A stretch of DNA of 28,955 bases from Welwitschia mirabilis (GCA_051453625.1 JBOZIK010000001.1:257838781-257867735), one strand, 5' to 3'; counted from the first letter of the stretch, positions 1-10,774 are shown. Notes: generated by a model from the letters alone, not told the origin. Numbers and translations are program-made.

Positions 1-1151
1 TGATTCTTATTAAGGAGATAGATTTTTATTTATTATCAAAGGTTTATTATAATCATTACATATAAATATATATTTTAGTCCACCAGGTAAAGGTTTTAAA
101 TTTAGATTTAAATTCAGATTTTTATTTTTTGTTAAATTTTTATGAAAATTCACTATGATTGTAAACTATCATCTAGACACTAGCAGTTGATGACCACCCT
201 TAGAATAAGAAATCTTAGTTTTGTTTAGATCTTGGACTTCTTCATAGTTGACAGATTTAGTCTTTCTATTTTCTTTATAAAAATAATTAGTTTTTAAATG
301 GTTAAAATCAAGTTGATCTTTATTAAAAGCTTTCAAGTTATCTACTTTAAGTTGATCATCAAACAAATTTAGCCCATGAAGCATTGATTATCTTACTTCA
401 AGTGGATGATATTATAGAAATAAATGTGATTTAATATCTTCTTCAACACTCAAATCATCATCTAAATCTTTTTCAATAGCATGACACACTCTTATTATAA
501 ACTTATTATTCCCTAAATAACACTCCATCATTCCTGTTCTGGTATCCATAACACAATGGACTATTTCACAAAAATCTCTACCTAGAAGTAGTGGATAATC
601 ATTATTATATTTAAATTCTATTATAACCATATCACTATGGTATAATTATTTTTCAATTTGAAAATCTAAATCTTTAATCATACCTAAAGATTTTATAACT
701 GATGTATCTACTAATTATATGACAATTCTTGTAGGCTCTATTTTACTTTCCAACCTAAGTTATTAACAAATGTGAAAAGGCATAATGTTGATACTTACTC
801 CTATACCAATCAAGGCTTTCTTTATTCTTCTATTTCCTTTCAAAGTAACACTAATAGTTTCTACCCTTAGATCCTTAAACTTTGGACATTTCTGTAAAAC
901 TAAGTTATTTATGGATTAGGCTAAGAAGACTTTTCTAGGTATGGCTTGTTTCTGTTTCCTTATAATCAAATATTTCCACAACTTAGAATATTTAGGATTC
1001 TCTTGCAAAATTTTCCAAAATGGTAAATTTATGATAACATTTTTCACTAAGGATCTATGATGTTTAGTAAAAATAAGATTAGTATTTAATTTAGTAAGAC
1101 AAGAAAAAGTAGGTTTCTTACCTTTTTCATAAGAATAATTCTTCTTTTTAT
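1..1151 (-). pseudogene. Ty3/gypsy gag-pro fragment A1 (broken)
   Basis: Read on the minus strand, this is the end of gag and the retropepsin domain of a Ty3/gypsy polyprotein. The clearest part is the open stretch at 412-630, which carries the retropepsin C-terminal motif YPLLLGRDF followed by a DTRTG...CYLGNNKFIIRV segment, equivalent to the 'ILGRPFL...' region of plant gypsy proteases. The catalytic segment at about 790-815 reads ALIGIGVSINIMP, where the family has Asp after ALI or ALC, so the active-site Asp is now Gly (codon 805-807). Stops and frameshifts interrupt the frame throughout. The left edge (from base 1) matches 7369 onward in element C, so the RT of this copy would lie outside the window. 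It repeats the content of 1252-2100 at roughly four bases in five, so it is a different copy. The family call is secure; the exact copy boundaries are not. Confidence 0.8.
805..807 (-). other. Retropepsin catalytic Asp replaced by Gly (copy A1)
   Basis: The codon is GGT on the minus strand within ALI-G-IGVSINI. The equivalent codon is GAT in copy A2 (near 1758). Retropepsins need this Asp, one from each subunit of the dimer. Confidence 0.65.
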
Positions 1152-1251
1152 NNNNNNNNNNNNNNNNNNNNNNNNNNNNNNNNNNNNNNNNNNNNNNNNN
1201 NNNNNNNNNNNNNNNNNNNNNNNNNNNNNNNNNNNNNNNNNNNNNNNNNNN
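1152..1251. other. Assembly gap, 100 N, with homologous flanks
   Basis: Exactly 100 N, the usual placeholder for a gap of unknown size. The sequence to the left (300-1151) and right (1252-2100) covers the same gag-pro segment, but the two diverge clearly, so they may be different element copies joined in scaffolding. Confidence 0.9.
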
Positions 1252-1748
1252 TAGTCAAAATTAAGTTGATGATCATCAAAAGCTTTTAAGTTGTCTACTT
1301 CAAGTTGATCATCAAACAAAGTTAGCTCATAAAGCATTGACAATCTTTCTTCAAGTGGATGATGTTGTAAAAACAAACTTGGTTTAATCTCTTCTTCAAC
1401 ACTCAAATCATTACCTAAATCATTTTTAATAGCATCAAATACTCTTATTATGAACTTCTTATTTCCTAAATGGCACTCCATCATTCTTGTTCTAGTATCT
1501 ATAATATAATGGGTTATTACATAAAAAGCTCTTCCTAAAAGTAATGGATAATCACTATTATGTTTAATTTCAGTTACAACCACATCAATAGGATAGAATG
1601 CTTCTTCTATTTAAATTACTAAATATTTAATTATACATAAAGGTTTCTTAACTAATGTATCTATTTATTTTAAGACAATCCTCATAGGCTCTATTCTACT
1701 TTTCAAATTAAGCCATTGACAAATGTGTAAGGGAATAATGTTGACATT

Positions 1749-1763
1749 TGTTCCTATATCAAT
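1749..1763 (-). other. Retropepsin active-site segment, Asp retained (copy A2)
   Basis: Minus-strand translation reads ALIDIGTNVNII. The Asp-x-Gly-Thr/Ala core corresponds to 'CDLGAS' in many plant gypsy proteases. Of the gag-pro copies in this window this is the only one that keeps the Asp. Confidence 0.65.
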
Positions 1764-2681
1764 TAAGGCTTTTTTTATTCTTCTATTTCCTTCCAAAGTA
1801 ATACTAACAATTTCTTTCCTTGGATCCTTTGGATATTTCTGTAAGACTAAGTTATTTATGAATTAGGCTAGGAAGACTTTACTAGGGATAGTTCATTTCT
1901 ATTTCCTCCTACTCACATCTTTCCATAACTTAGAATATTTAGGATTATCTTATAAAAGTTTTAAAAATGGTAAATTTATGCTCACATTTTGCATGAAGGC
2001 TTTAAGATGTTTATCAAAAGTAGAATTAGTATTCAATCTATTAAGCCAAGGGGTAGCAAGTTTCTTACCTTTTTGTTGAGAAGAATTTTTCTTTTTATGA
2101 TTTAAAGGAGAAGGGAAAGAATAATTTTCTAAAATTTTGATATCCTCTTCTTCCTCATCATTTTTATCACTTTGAAATGTTGAAGCCTCAAGAGTAGGAG
2201 GTGTTGTTCTCTTTCCATTTCTTGTCATAACCTTACAATCTTTTTTAAGTTTATTTGGATTTGGTAGAGCTTATGTAGCAAGTGACCCTTGTGATATTTG
2301 ATTAGTAAGAATAGTTTATCATAAAATACTAATAATATTTTCAATGTTAGAATTTGTTCTTTCTTAGGTTTTCCTCAATTCATCAATGGAATTCCTAAGA
2401 GAATTACTGAAATTTTATAAGTTGGATGAGCTTGCTTGATTATTAGATTTATTTGATTGAAAATTTACATTGTCAAATCTTTTTCTAGATGGTTGAAAAT
2501 TAAGATGATTTGTTTAAAAAGTTTTGAAATTTGGTTGTCCATTTATCCTGTGTTGAAAATTTTCTTGATTTTGAATTTAACTTTGGTTTTGGTTTTGATT
2601 CTGATTTCTAAAGTTTAAAGCCTTTTGATTAAAAGAACATGCTTCTTTATAAATTTTTTCTTTATATGTTGGCAATAAAGG

Positions 2682-2723
2682 ATAATCTTTCATCACATGA
2701 TAGTTGTCTTCACATAAATCACA
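2682..2723 (-). other. Gag zinc knuckle of A2, last Cys lost
   Basis: The minus strand reads CDLCEDNYHVMKDY, which fits C-x2-C-x4-H-x4-C except that the final Cys is Tyr (TAT instead of TGT, one G to A change). The matching knuckle in element C (9106-9147) is complete, which confirms the register. CCHC knuckles bind element RNA during packaging. Confidence 0.75.
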
Positions 2724-3438
2724 AGTTGGAGTTATAACCACATGCTTTTCTATTGTTACCTTTGCATCTAAAATTATCTAAGTGTATTTCTTTAAGGTTG
2801 AGGTAAAATCCTTAATGACTTTAGTTGGTTTTTTTCAATTTTTACTTCCTCCTCCTCTTGCTTAACTTCTTTAAGATCTTTAATGATTTAATCCACTATA
2901 TGATTTTCTCTAGGGAAGGATATAAGACAAATCTGACTCACTTTTACTAACTTTTGTAATACTCTTTAAGCATTTTCTAATGTAAGGTTCATCAATTTCC
3001 TCTATAAGGAAAGTCAACAAGTTGTTTAATTTGATTGTGAAGTTCACTATAAAAGTAGTCTAGCAATTCTTCTTGAGAAAAAGCATCTATGGGTTTCAAT
3101 GTAAAGCAATAAAAAATTTCTCATAGGTGGATGCATAATCTTTATTATGCTATTATTGGAAGTTAGTTACCTCTTCCTTACATTTTCTTATGATTATTTC
3201 ACTCATGAATCTTTTTATAAAATCTTCTTGAACTTGACTCATGTTTTTAGACTCTTATGGGGAATAGTTCTAAATCAAAGTTTAGCTTTTTCTTTTAAAT
3301 TGATGAGAAAAATTACTAAATAATTCTATCACATATTATTTTCTTACCATTTTTAGAAGTAAGTACTACCTTTTCGATGTTGGAAATATGTTGTAAAGAA
3401 TCTTCATCATGTTTACCACTAAAAATGGGATAAGCATT

Positions 3439-3538
3439 NNNNNNNNNNNNNNNNNNNNNNNNNNNNNNNNNNNNNNNNNNNNNNNNNNNNNNNNNNNNNN
3501 NNNNNNNNNNNNNNNNNNNNNNNNNNNNNNNNNNNNNN
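3439..3538. other. Assembly gap, 100 N, flanks nearly identical
   Basis: About 40 bases on the left (3398-3438, ending AAAATGGGATAAGCATT) recur on the right (3539-3578) with only a few changes. The true sequence probably has one copy. Confidence 0.9.
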
Positions 3539-3775
3539 ATCTTCATCATGTTCAACACTAAAAATGGGATAAGCATTTAAATTCTTAAGTTTGACATCGT
3601 CACCAGGAGGTAAATCAAAGTAGGTTTGCATTTCATATTTTTTATTAGTTATAAGCTCTCTAAGAGTCACATTGGTATTAATGTTTATATTATTAATTAT
3701 AGGAGTTCAAATAAAAATGGGTAGATTAGGCGAAGCGACCTGCTTTTACTTTTACTTTTGCAATGAACTAGACAT

Positions 3776-4615
3776 ATTTATAAAATGATTTTCTTCAAAA
3801 CTATTATTAAATAATTTTTTATAAAATTTTCTTTAATAAAATTAGATTCTCAAATAATGAATGTAGAAATTTAAATTTTTAAAATAATTTTCATACCTTT
3901 GGTTGCATACTTGAGTTAAATTCGAAATCAATCAAACCTTCTCAGATGTTTTCTTCAATGAACAACCACTCTCTTTGATATTTTTCTTTCATACTAGATT
4001 TTACTATGTTTTAGCATGTTTATTTCTAATGTTTAGCATGCATCATCCCTATTGTCATCTAGATGAGATGTTTGAATAATAGAAAAGACAGAAAACACAA
4101 AAACAAAAAAAACACAGAAAACAGAAGTATGAAATAACAAATACTGAAAATACTAAAAATAGACTATCATTCTCTTAAGTCATTTGGATGATAGAGGGAA
4201 TCATAAAGAAATTCTAATTTTTAAGAAAAGCAAAAAACTCAAGACATATAAATCATCATCACTACACATCATCTAGATGATGGAGTAGATGCTAAAGAAT
4301 TTATTTTAGAAGACAAAAATAAAACTATGAAATAAAACTATGAAAAGAAAAACGTATACTACTATAGTTAAAAGTACAGGACCACTATAGGCAAATATCT
4401 AAATTAANNNNNNNNNNNNNNNNNNNNNNNNNNNNNNNNNNNNNNNNNNNNNNNNNNNNNNNNNNNNNNNNNNNNNNNNNNNNNNNNNNNNNNNNNNNNN
4501 NNNNNNNAAACCTATGCTACTATAATTAAAAGTATAGCACTACTACAGGCAAATATCTAAATTAAAATTCAAACACTCACTTGAACAATGACAATTCTCA
4601 AACTTTAAGCAGCCT
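3776..4615 (-). other. Untranslated leader of element A2
   Basis: This lies between the primer-binding site and the gag ATG on the minus strand. It has no long open frame. It contains several copies of a TCATCTAGATGAT-type motif (4055-4066, 4180-4192, 4267-4282); the last is a perfect 16-bp palindrome. Element C has a matching leader of similar length with the same motif, so this is a property of the family. A 100-N gap (4408-4507) falls inside; the roughly 58 bases before it are repeated after it. Confidence 0.6.
4408..4507. other. Assembly gap, 100 N, flanks nearly identical
   Basis: 4350-4407 and 4508-4565 are two versions of the same sequence, both ending in GGCAAATATCTAAATTAA, with a few differences. 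Confidence 0.9.
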
Positions 4616-4633
4616 TCCCTAGTCATAACACCA
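4616..4633 (-). promoter_or_regulatory. Decayed tRNA-Asp primer-binding site (element A2)
   Basis: The minus strand reads TGGTGTTATGACTAGGGA. The canonical site complementary to the 3' end of plant tRNA-Asp is TGGCGCCGTTGCCGGGGA. Ten of 18 bases match; seven of the eight differences are C to T or G to A and one is a transversion. The position, four bases beyond the end of the LTR alignment and ahead of the leader and gag, is what a primer-binding site requires. Two other sites in the window (10677-10694, 13405-13422) decayed from the same sequence independently. Confidence 0.65.
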
Positions 4634-4636
4634 AGA

Positions 4637-5821
4637 TGTTGGAGTGCATATTTGTGTAAATGATTTTGCTCTTAAGAAGATCCTGTTATTTATAAATAAA
4701 TATAGATTTTTCACAATAAAACATACTAATATGATAGAAGTAACTCAAATATTATATTCTTGTTAAAGGTGTAGGTTAGAAGAAAGAGAATTAATTTTAA
4801 GATGAAACAATTATGTACTTTAATAGTAAAAATAAATAACAATGTAAAAAATAATAATGCAAACATACTTATGAAAATCTAAACTAAGTGCAAATTCTGT
4901 CTAATTATTGGATTGTTCTGTTATAGATATTTACCCTATATAATCTAGATCAATCAAGAAATGCCATCACTAGATCCAAATCAACCTAAGCTATTANNNN
5001 NNNNNNNNNNNNNNNNNNNNNNNNNNNNNNNNNNNNNNNNNNNNNNNNNNNNNNNNNNNNNNNNNNNNNNNNNNNNNNNNNNNNNNNNNNNNNNNNNNNN
5101 NNNNNNNNNNNNNNNNNNNNNNNNNNNNNNNNNNNNNNNNNNNNNNNNNNNNNNNNNNNNNNNNNNNNNNNNNNNNNNNNNNNNNNNNNNNNNNNNNNNN
5201 NNNNNNNNNNNNNNNNNNNNNNNNNNNNNNNNNNNNNNNNNNNNNNNNNNNNNNNNNNNNNNNNNNNNNNNNNNNNNNNNNNNNNNNNNNTAATAGATAG
5301 ATCATTGGCCCTTTACTCTCCTATCATAAGAATTTTTGATACAAGCAAAGACAAGTAGGAGTCAAGAATGGAGTCAATACTTATTAATAAAAATAGACTC
5401 ATAAAAAAATAAGATAAATAGGTGTGGATACAATCCTAACAACTGTGTAAGAAAAACAGAGACAAATGGCCAAAGTTAGATGATGTTTAGTAAAGCATTA
5501 TTTCAAATGTCATCCTCGTGATACAAGAGATTATTCTAGTTAGCATCCTTATTGGCTTAAATGTTCTGTCTTCCATACAATCATCTAGATAATGCAATGG
5601 ATGATAGGTTTTTTACAATTATTCATGTAATGTATTAGCCTTAATGTTTGCAAGACGTTTACTTCAAAATAGAAAATATTATAAACTACTTTAAATGCTC
5701 TAAAATGTCATGAAGATTGTATGTTTTGGTATCTTTTATTTTAGCTCTTCATTATCATAGAAATCCAAAATAAACATATCTAATATTCTGTAAAACTAAT
5801 CAAAATACCTTAATAAATATA
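4637..5821 (-). repeat. 5' LTR of element A2
   Basis: Collinear with 10698-11914 over its full length, including the block near 5690-5821 that matches 11790-11914. It ends on the primer-binding-site side with ACA (4637-4640). Its outer end reads TATATTTATTAAGG on the minus strand where element C has TGTATTTGATAGGG, so the usual TG start has become TA. The length of about 1.19 kb includes a 294-N gap (4997-5290). Beyond 5821 the similarity to element C stops abruptly, as expected at an LTR edge. No matching 3' LTR is in the window, so the boundaries rest on comparing two copies. Confidence 0.6.
4997..5290. other. Assembly gap, 294 N
   Basis: The size is not the 100-N placeholder, so it may be an estimated gap or masked low-quality sequence. 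It falls inside the A2 LTR. Confidence 0.9.
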
Positions 5822-5844
5822 TGTACGTTCGTAGTACAACAACC

Positions 5845-6506
5845 ATCAAATCTTTTATTATTCCTAAAGGTTTCTTTACTAATGTACCCACCAATTCTAG
5901 GATAATACGTGTAGGCTCAATTTTACTTTCTAAACCAAGTCACTGACAAATGTATAAATGCATAATATTACTACTCACTCATTTATTGATTTAGGCTTTA
6001 TTTATTCTTTTATTTCCTTCTAATGTAACACTAATCACTGGTGTCCCTGGATCCTTAAATTTTGGACTTTTTGTAAAACTAATTTGGTTATAAATTGGGC
6101 TAAGAAGACTNNNNNNNNNNNNNNNNNNNNNNNNNNNNNNNNNNNNNNNNNNNNNNNNNNNNNNNNNNNNNNNNNNNNNNNNNNNNNNNNNNNNNNNNNN
6201 NNNNNNNNNNTACTTTCTGAACCAAGTCACTAACAAATGTATAAATGCATAATATTACTACTCACTCATTTGTTAGTTTAGGCTTTATTTATTCTTTTAT
6301 TTCTTCTAATGTAACACTAATCATTGGTGTCCCTGGATCCTTAAATTTTGGACATTTTTGTAAAACCAATTTGGTTATAAATTGGGCTAAGAAGACTTTA
6401 ATAAGGATGGTTCATTCTTATTTCTTATTAATTAGGTCTTTTCACAACTTAAAATATTCTAAATTTTGTTGCAAGAGTTTTCAAAAGGATAAATTTATGC
6501 TTACAT
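5845..6506 (-). pseudogene. Ty3/gypsy gag-pro fragment B (broken)
   Basis: The sequence matches the end of gag and start of the protease in A1 (about 680-1030), A2 (about 1630-1990) and C (about 8030-8400), in the same orientation. The retropepsin core is degraded: where A2 has ALIDIGT this copy reads A*INK*VSSNI, with Asp replaced by Asn and two stops. Element A2's LTR ends at 5821 and this fragment begins within about 25 bases, so A2 either inserted next to it or the junction is a scaffolding join. The piece is itself split by a 100-N gap (6111-6210), and the roughly 185 bases on the two sides (5925-6110 and 6211-6396) are near-identical. Confidence 0.75.
6111..6210. other. Assembly gap, 100 N, flanks nearly identical over about 185 bp
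   Basis: 5925-6110 and 6211-6396 are the same sequence with a handful of differences, both running to GGGCTAAGAAGACT. This is probably a contig overlap not merged, or two haplotypes. Confidence 0.9.
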
Positions 6507-6606
6507 NNNNNNNNNNNNNNNNNNNNNNNNNNNNNNNNNNNNNNNNNNNNNNNNNNNNNNNNNNNNNNNNNNNNNNNNNNNNNNNNNNNNNNNNNNNNNN
6601 NNNNNN
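6507..6606. other. Assembly gap, 100 N
   Basis: The gap joins gag-pro fragment B on the left to the RT of element C on the right. This junction is between non-corresponding parts of the element, so the distance and adjacency are uncertain. Confidence 0.9.
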
Positions 6607-6609
6607 ATT

Positions 6610-7290
6610 ATCAAAATTGTTTGACATGTATTGGAGAAGTTAGGTTTTTAATGATACTTATGTTTTTAGGATTCATCCTAATTTCCTTATTAGAAATTTG
6701 ATGACCTAATATAATTACATTATCAACTAGAAAGAAACTCTTCTCCCAACTTAAATTTAGTTCACTCTTAATACATCTATTAAGGACTTTGTCTAATCTT
6801 TTTAATATTTGTTCAAATTTTTAACCATAGATTGAGAAATCATCAATAAAAATTTCAATAAAATCATCTAAAATATAAAAAAAGATACTTATCATTACAT
6901 GTTAAAAAGTACCATGAGAATTATTTTTTTCTTAATCCTCACTTGCTATGCAAACCTAATTATAACTACTATATCCATTAAGAAGCAATAAGAGACATTT
7001 TCTTAAAACATATTAAGTATTCGGTCAAGAAAAATTAAAGGGAAATGATCTTTTTTTATTACTTAATCTAGCTTTATAAAATTAATACACATTCTTTACT
7101 TCCCATCTTTTATAGTACTACTATCAAAGGGCTAACCCACTCACTATTAGATATGACATAAATAATTTCAGCATCCATTATTTAAATGATTGTAACTTTT
7201 ATAACTTCTTTAAGAGCTATATTTAGTTTATGTTGGGCTTTCCTAATAGGTTTTAAATTATTTTCAAAGTATACTTTACAATGAACATTG
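6610..7290 (-). pseudogene. Ty3/gypsy reverse transcriptase of element C (broken)
   Basis: RT copies element RNA into DNA. Motifs in order on the minus strand are a CKVYFENNLKPIR...HKLN start (about 7280), DAEIIYVISNSEWVSP (about 7120-7170), an RMCINF...KKDHFPL segment (about 7050-7110), YCFL then GYSSYN (about 6970-7000), the catalytic FIDDF at 6836-6850 (YMDD box; plant gypsy elements often have FMDD), NLSWEKSFF, and LGHQISNKEIRMNPK (about 6680). A one-base frameshift separates YCFL from GYSSYN. Stops fall at the Gln of GYNQ and of EDQEK. The block that carries MPFGL is missing: the frame goes from HGTF directly to *HVMISIF, an in-frame loss of about 16 codons between two TTT-ended repeats. 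It cannot be active. Confidence 0.85.
6836..6850 (-). other. RT catalytic box FIDDF (element C)
   Basis: The two adjacent Asp residues of the YMDD-type box are retained, flanked by FIEI and SIYG. Confidence 0.8.
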
Positions 7291-7368
7291 GAAGTTAGAA
7301 TGGCTATTAAATATTTATAGGTTCAAATAAATGCATTAATCTTAAAATTTAAAAATGAGATAAAAATT

Positions 7369-8400
7369 GATTCTTGTTAAGAAAAAAGATTCTCATTTAC
7401 TATTAATGGTTTATTCTAGTCATTACATAAAAAGATATATTTCAATCCACTAGCTAAAAGTTTTAGATTTAAATTTATATTTTTAGTTTCTATCAAATTT
7501 TATTTAGATTTGATTATCATCTTAAAATATCATTTGCCAATAAGAGTGAATGATCTCCCTTAGAATGTGGAATCATAGTTTTTTTTAGATATAGAACTTC
7601 TACATAGATTATATTTTTAATTTCCATACTTTTTAATTAAAATAGTCTATTCTTAATGTCTATAGTTGAGTTTATCATCATTAAAAGATTTTATGTTTTT
7701 TAATTTAAGAGGACAACTATACAAGATAGGCTCATAAAGCATTAACCATTTCTCTTCAAGTAGATGATGCCATAAAAATATTGTTGACTTAATTTCTTCT
7801 TCTCTACATTTTACTTATCACCTAACGTCTTTTTAGTAGCATTAAAATTTCTAATGGTAAATGTTTTATTTTCTAATTAACATTCCATTATTACAATTCT
7901 CATATCAATAGTATAATTAGATTTTACATAAAATGCTCTATGTAAAAGTAGTCGATAATCTCCATTATGCTCAACTTCAATTATAACCATATCTATTGGG
8001 TAGAGTACTTCCTCAATTTGAATCATCAAATTTTTTATTACTTCTAAACGTTTCTTCTCTAATGTATCTACCAATTCTATGATAATATACATACAATTTA
8101 TTCTGCTTTCCAAATCAAGTTATTGACAAATTTGTAAAGGCATAATATTAACACTTACTCCTATATTGATTAAGGCTTTCTTTATTCTCTTATTTTCTTC
8201 TAATGTAACAATAACTATTACTATCCTAGAATCCTTAAATTCTAGACATTTTTGCAAAACTCAGTTGGTTATAGATTGTACTCAAAAGAATTTATTAGGT
8301 ATAGTTTGTTTTTATTTCCTCTTAATTAGGTATTTTCACAACTTACAATATTTAGGTTCTTTTTTCAAGAGATTTCAAAATGGTAAATTTAGGCTTACAA
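7369..8400 (-). pseudogene. Ty3/gypsy protease region of element C (broken)
   Basis: Retropepsin part of the polyprotein, upstream of the RT in the same element. An open stretch at 7877-8113 carries YIIIELVDTLEKKRLEVIKNL and YRLLLHRAFYV, the C-terminal half of the fold, where LLGR has become LLHR. The catalytic segment near 8150-8180 reads ALINIGVSVNIM, so the active-site Asp is Asn (one G to A change on the sense strand). The left part (7369-7700) matches the first 330 bases of the window and is the spacer between protease and RT; it contains several stops. Confidence 0.8.
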
Positions 8401-10011
8401 CTTATGTTAAGAGTTTAAGATAATTATCAAAAGTAGGATTATTATTTAATCCATCAAGCCAAGGGGTAGAAGGTTACTATCTTTAATGTTGAGAAGACTT
8501 TTTCTTATTAAGCTTATCATTTAAAGTAGAAGGGAAGGTATGATTTTCTAAGATTTTAATATCCTCTTCTTCTTTCTCATCTTTCTTGTCATGTTTAGAA
8601 GTTTAAGCCTCATGGGGAGAAGGTTTTATTTTATTTCCACTTCTTATCATAATCTTATAATATTTTCTTACTTCAATATTGTATTATAAGACCCTTTTGG
8701 TCTTTTATTTGCAAGCATAGTTTGTTAAAAAAACAGTTACTGGATTTTCAATGTTTGAATTTTTCTTTTCTTAATATTTTCTTAATTCATCAATAGAATT
8801 TCTAAGTGGATCATTTTGATCTTGAGAATTTGATGTGCTTACTGGACAATTTGAGCTACTTGGTTGAAAGTTTGAATTGTTTAATTGAAAGTTATTATTC
8901 TAAATTCTATTTATAAATGTTTGGAAATTTGGATGATTTATTTAAAACTTCTTAAATTCATTCTCAAAATATTCAAATTTAGGTTGTCTATTCATTCTAA
9001 GTTAAGATTAATTTTGATTTTGGTTTGAATTTCTAAATTTTGAAGAATTTTAATTGAAAGCACACACTTCTTCATAATTTTCTTTTTGTAAGTTAGCAAT
9101 AAATGACATTGTTTAGTCACATGATAGTTGTCTTTACACAAATTACAAGCGGGAATCACATTCTTTTTATTTCCACTTTTACATCTTAAATTATTTAAAT
9201 GTATTTTTCTAATGTTGTTATAAAACATTTAATTACTTTTATTTATTCTTTTTCTATTTTTACTTCCTTCTTTTATTATTTCACTTTTTTAAGATCTTTT
9301 ATGATTTTCTTTAGATGTTGGTTTAGTTCATGTTTAACTTACTTTTTCTAGTTCTTACAAGAACCTCCATGCATTTTATAATGAAAGATTCATTAAATTT
9401 CCATCACATAAAAAATCTCCAAGTTATTTAGTTTGGTCATTAAGTCCATTGTAGAAATAATCTATTAATTCTTCTTGAGTGAATGCATCAATGGGATTAG
9501 AATGAATTACAATGAAGAATTATTCATAAGTAGTGGTATAATATTCATTAGGTTGCTATTGGAAATTTATTACCTCTTTCTTTTTTTTCTTTATTGTTTT
9601 TTACTAATAAATCCTTTTATAAAAGCTTCCTGAACTTGGTTTCATGTTTTAACTTTTTATGTGAAATAATTCTTAATCATAATTTTGCTTTTCCTTTTAA
9701 TATGATAGAAAAGGTAACTATATAAGTATGATTAGTAATTTATTTTTATTGTTTCCTAATGTAAACACTAATTGTTTGATGTTGGCTATATGTTAAAGGG
9801 GATCATCATAATTATCTCCATTAAAAAAAGGGCATGCATTTAGATTTTTAACTCAACATCATCGCTAGGAGGTAAGTCAAAACGATTTTGGATCTCATGT
9901 TTTTTATTTGCAATTAGTTTGTTAAAAGTACCATTAGCATTTTGATTTATAAGAGTAGTAGAGATTTCTATAATGATAATTGAATTAGATGAAGCTACTT
10001 ATTTTTGTTTT
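8400..10011 (-). pseudogene. Ty3/gypsy gag of element C (broken)
   Basis: The structural gag protein, collinear with A2. Near 9860-9960 the minus strand reads NKKHEIQNRFDLPPSDDVELK, matching NKKYEMQTYFDLPPGDDV in A2. After a frameshift comes a segment like HISNIE (HIANIK). The complete CCHC knuckle is at 9106-9147, inside an open stretch at 8992-9228. The presumed start is an ATG near 10029, but the first residues differ from A2 and a stop follows at once, so the start is uncertain. No single frame is open for more than about 80 codons. Confidence 0.8.
9106..9147 (-). other. Complete gag CCHC zinc knuckle (element C)
   Basis: The minus strand reads CNLCKDNYHVTKQC, a perfect C-x2-C-x4-H-x4-C. 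It lies in the only gag stretch of this element still open over 78 codons. Confidence 0.85.
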
Positions 10012-10676
10012 TTATAAAATTCAACATTGCAATAAAACTATTTTTTCTAAACTTTCTTTTGAAAATGTTTTTTTGGGAAAATTAGATTTAGAAATAATAA
10101 ATGCAGAAAAATCTTCTTGTTTAATTATTGGAATATTTTGCATACCTATGATGTACGTACCTTGCTTTAATTCATAGTCAGTTAAACCTTCTCAAATGTT
10201 TTCTTTAATCAATATCCACTCTATCTGATACTTTATTCTTTTACTCAAGTTTACCATGTCCTAAGATGCTTAGTTCTATTTTTGTAAATATCATCTTAGT
10301 GATTGTTCAAATAATGTACTTGAATGATAGCAGACACAAAGAATTCAAAACAGAAAACACCAAAAAAAAATTACAAAATAACATAGAATGAAAACTAAAA
10401 GTCATCCTTTGAGTCATCTGAATGATAAAGGAGATGATAAGAAAAACTCTAGCTTTTATGGAAAAAATTCCTAGTTTTACACGCCATCATTGTTGTGTGT
10501 CATTTGGATGATAAGGGAGATGATAAGGCATTATTTTCAAAATATAAATCAAAAAAATGTAGAAAGAAAAAACTATGATTCTATTACAAAGATATAATGC
10601 TACTGCAGACAAATACCTAAACTAAAATCCAAACTACTTATCTAAGTAATGATAATCCTTAAACTCTAAGGAGTCT
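10012..10676 (-). other. Untranslated leader of element C
   Basis: Corresponds to 3776-4615 of A2. It has copies of the TCATCTGAATGATAAAGGAGATGAT-type motif near 10414 and 10500 and no coding potential. Confidence 0.55.
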
Positions 10677-10694
10677 TCCCTATTAATGACACTA
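10677..10694 (-). promoter_or_regulatory. Decayed tRNA-Asp primer-binding site (element C)
   Basis: The minus strand reads TAGTGTCATTAATAGGGA. Against TGGCGCCGTTGCCGGGGA ten of 18 bases match; seven of the eight differences are transitions. It sits directly beside the LTR end, as in A2. Confidence 0.6.
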
Positions 10695-10754
10695 AGATGT
10701 TACAATGCATATTTGTGAAAATGTTGTATTCTTAAATAATTTCTAAAAATCATC

Positions 10755-10774
10755 TATATATATATATATATATA
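10755..10774. repeat. (TA)10 microsatellite
   Basis: An uninterrupted run of ten TA units inside the LTR of element C. The same place in the A2 LTR has only short TA-rich sequence. Confidence 0.95.

Larger units (their letters stand above)
1252..3775 (-). pseudogene. Ty3/gypsy gag-pro of element A2 (broken)
   Basis: Gag would start at the ATG at 3775-3773 (MSSSLQK, then a stop) and run to lower coordinates. Recognisable parts in order are an N-terminal segment with TNKKYEMQTYFDLPPGDDV (about 3590-3660), a gag core (EELLDYFYSELHNQIKQLVDF near 3010-3080), a CCHC knuckle (2682-2723), an acidic Lys-rich linker (2228 to 2100), a stretch like the 'FLKxLxINIPFxEAL' block before gypsy proteases (SINLPFLKLL, ending about 1951), and a retropepsin with ALIDIGTNVNIIP near 1755 and YPLLLGRAF near 1545. 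The length fits a gag-pro of about 800 residues. The frame is broken by stops, many at expected Gln positions (LL*DNPKY, FLA*FINN). Two 100-N gaps interrupt it. RT is not present beyond the gap at 1152-1251. The acidic linker ORF (1950-2228) is the longest clean piece. Confidence 0.85.

Noticed and set aside
1086-1583. Open frame crossing the gap at 1152-1251
   Set aside because: The part right of the gap is a real protease fragment of A2; the part left of it belongs to a different, non-corresponding piece (A1), so the joined protein is false.
4961-5305. Open frames on both strands at 4961-5293 and 4994-5305
   Set aside because: Almost all of each frame is N; they exist only because a gap has no stops.
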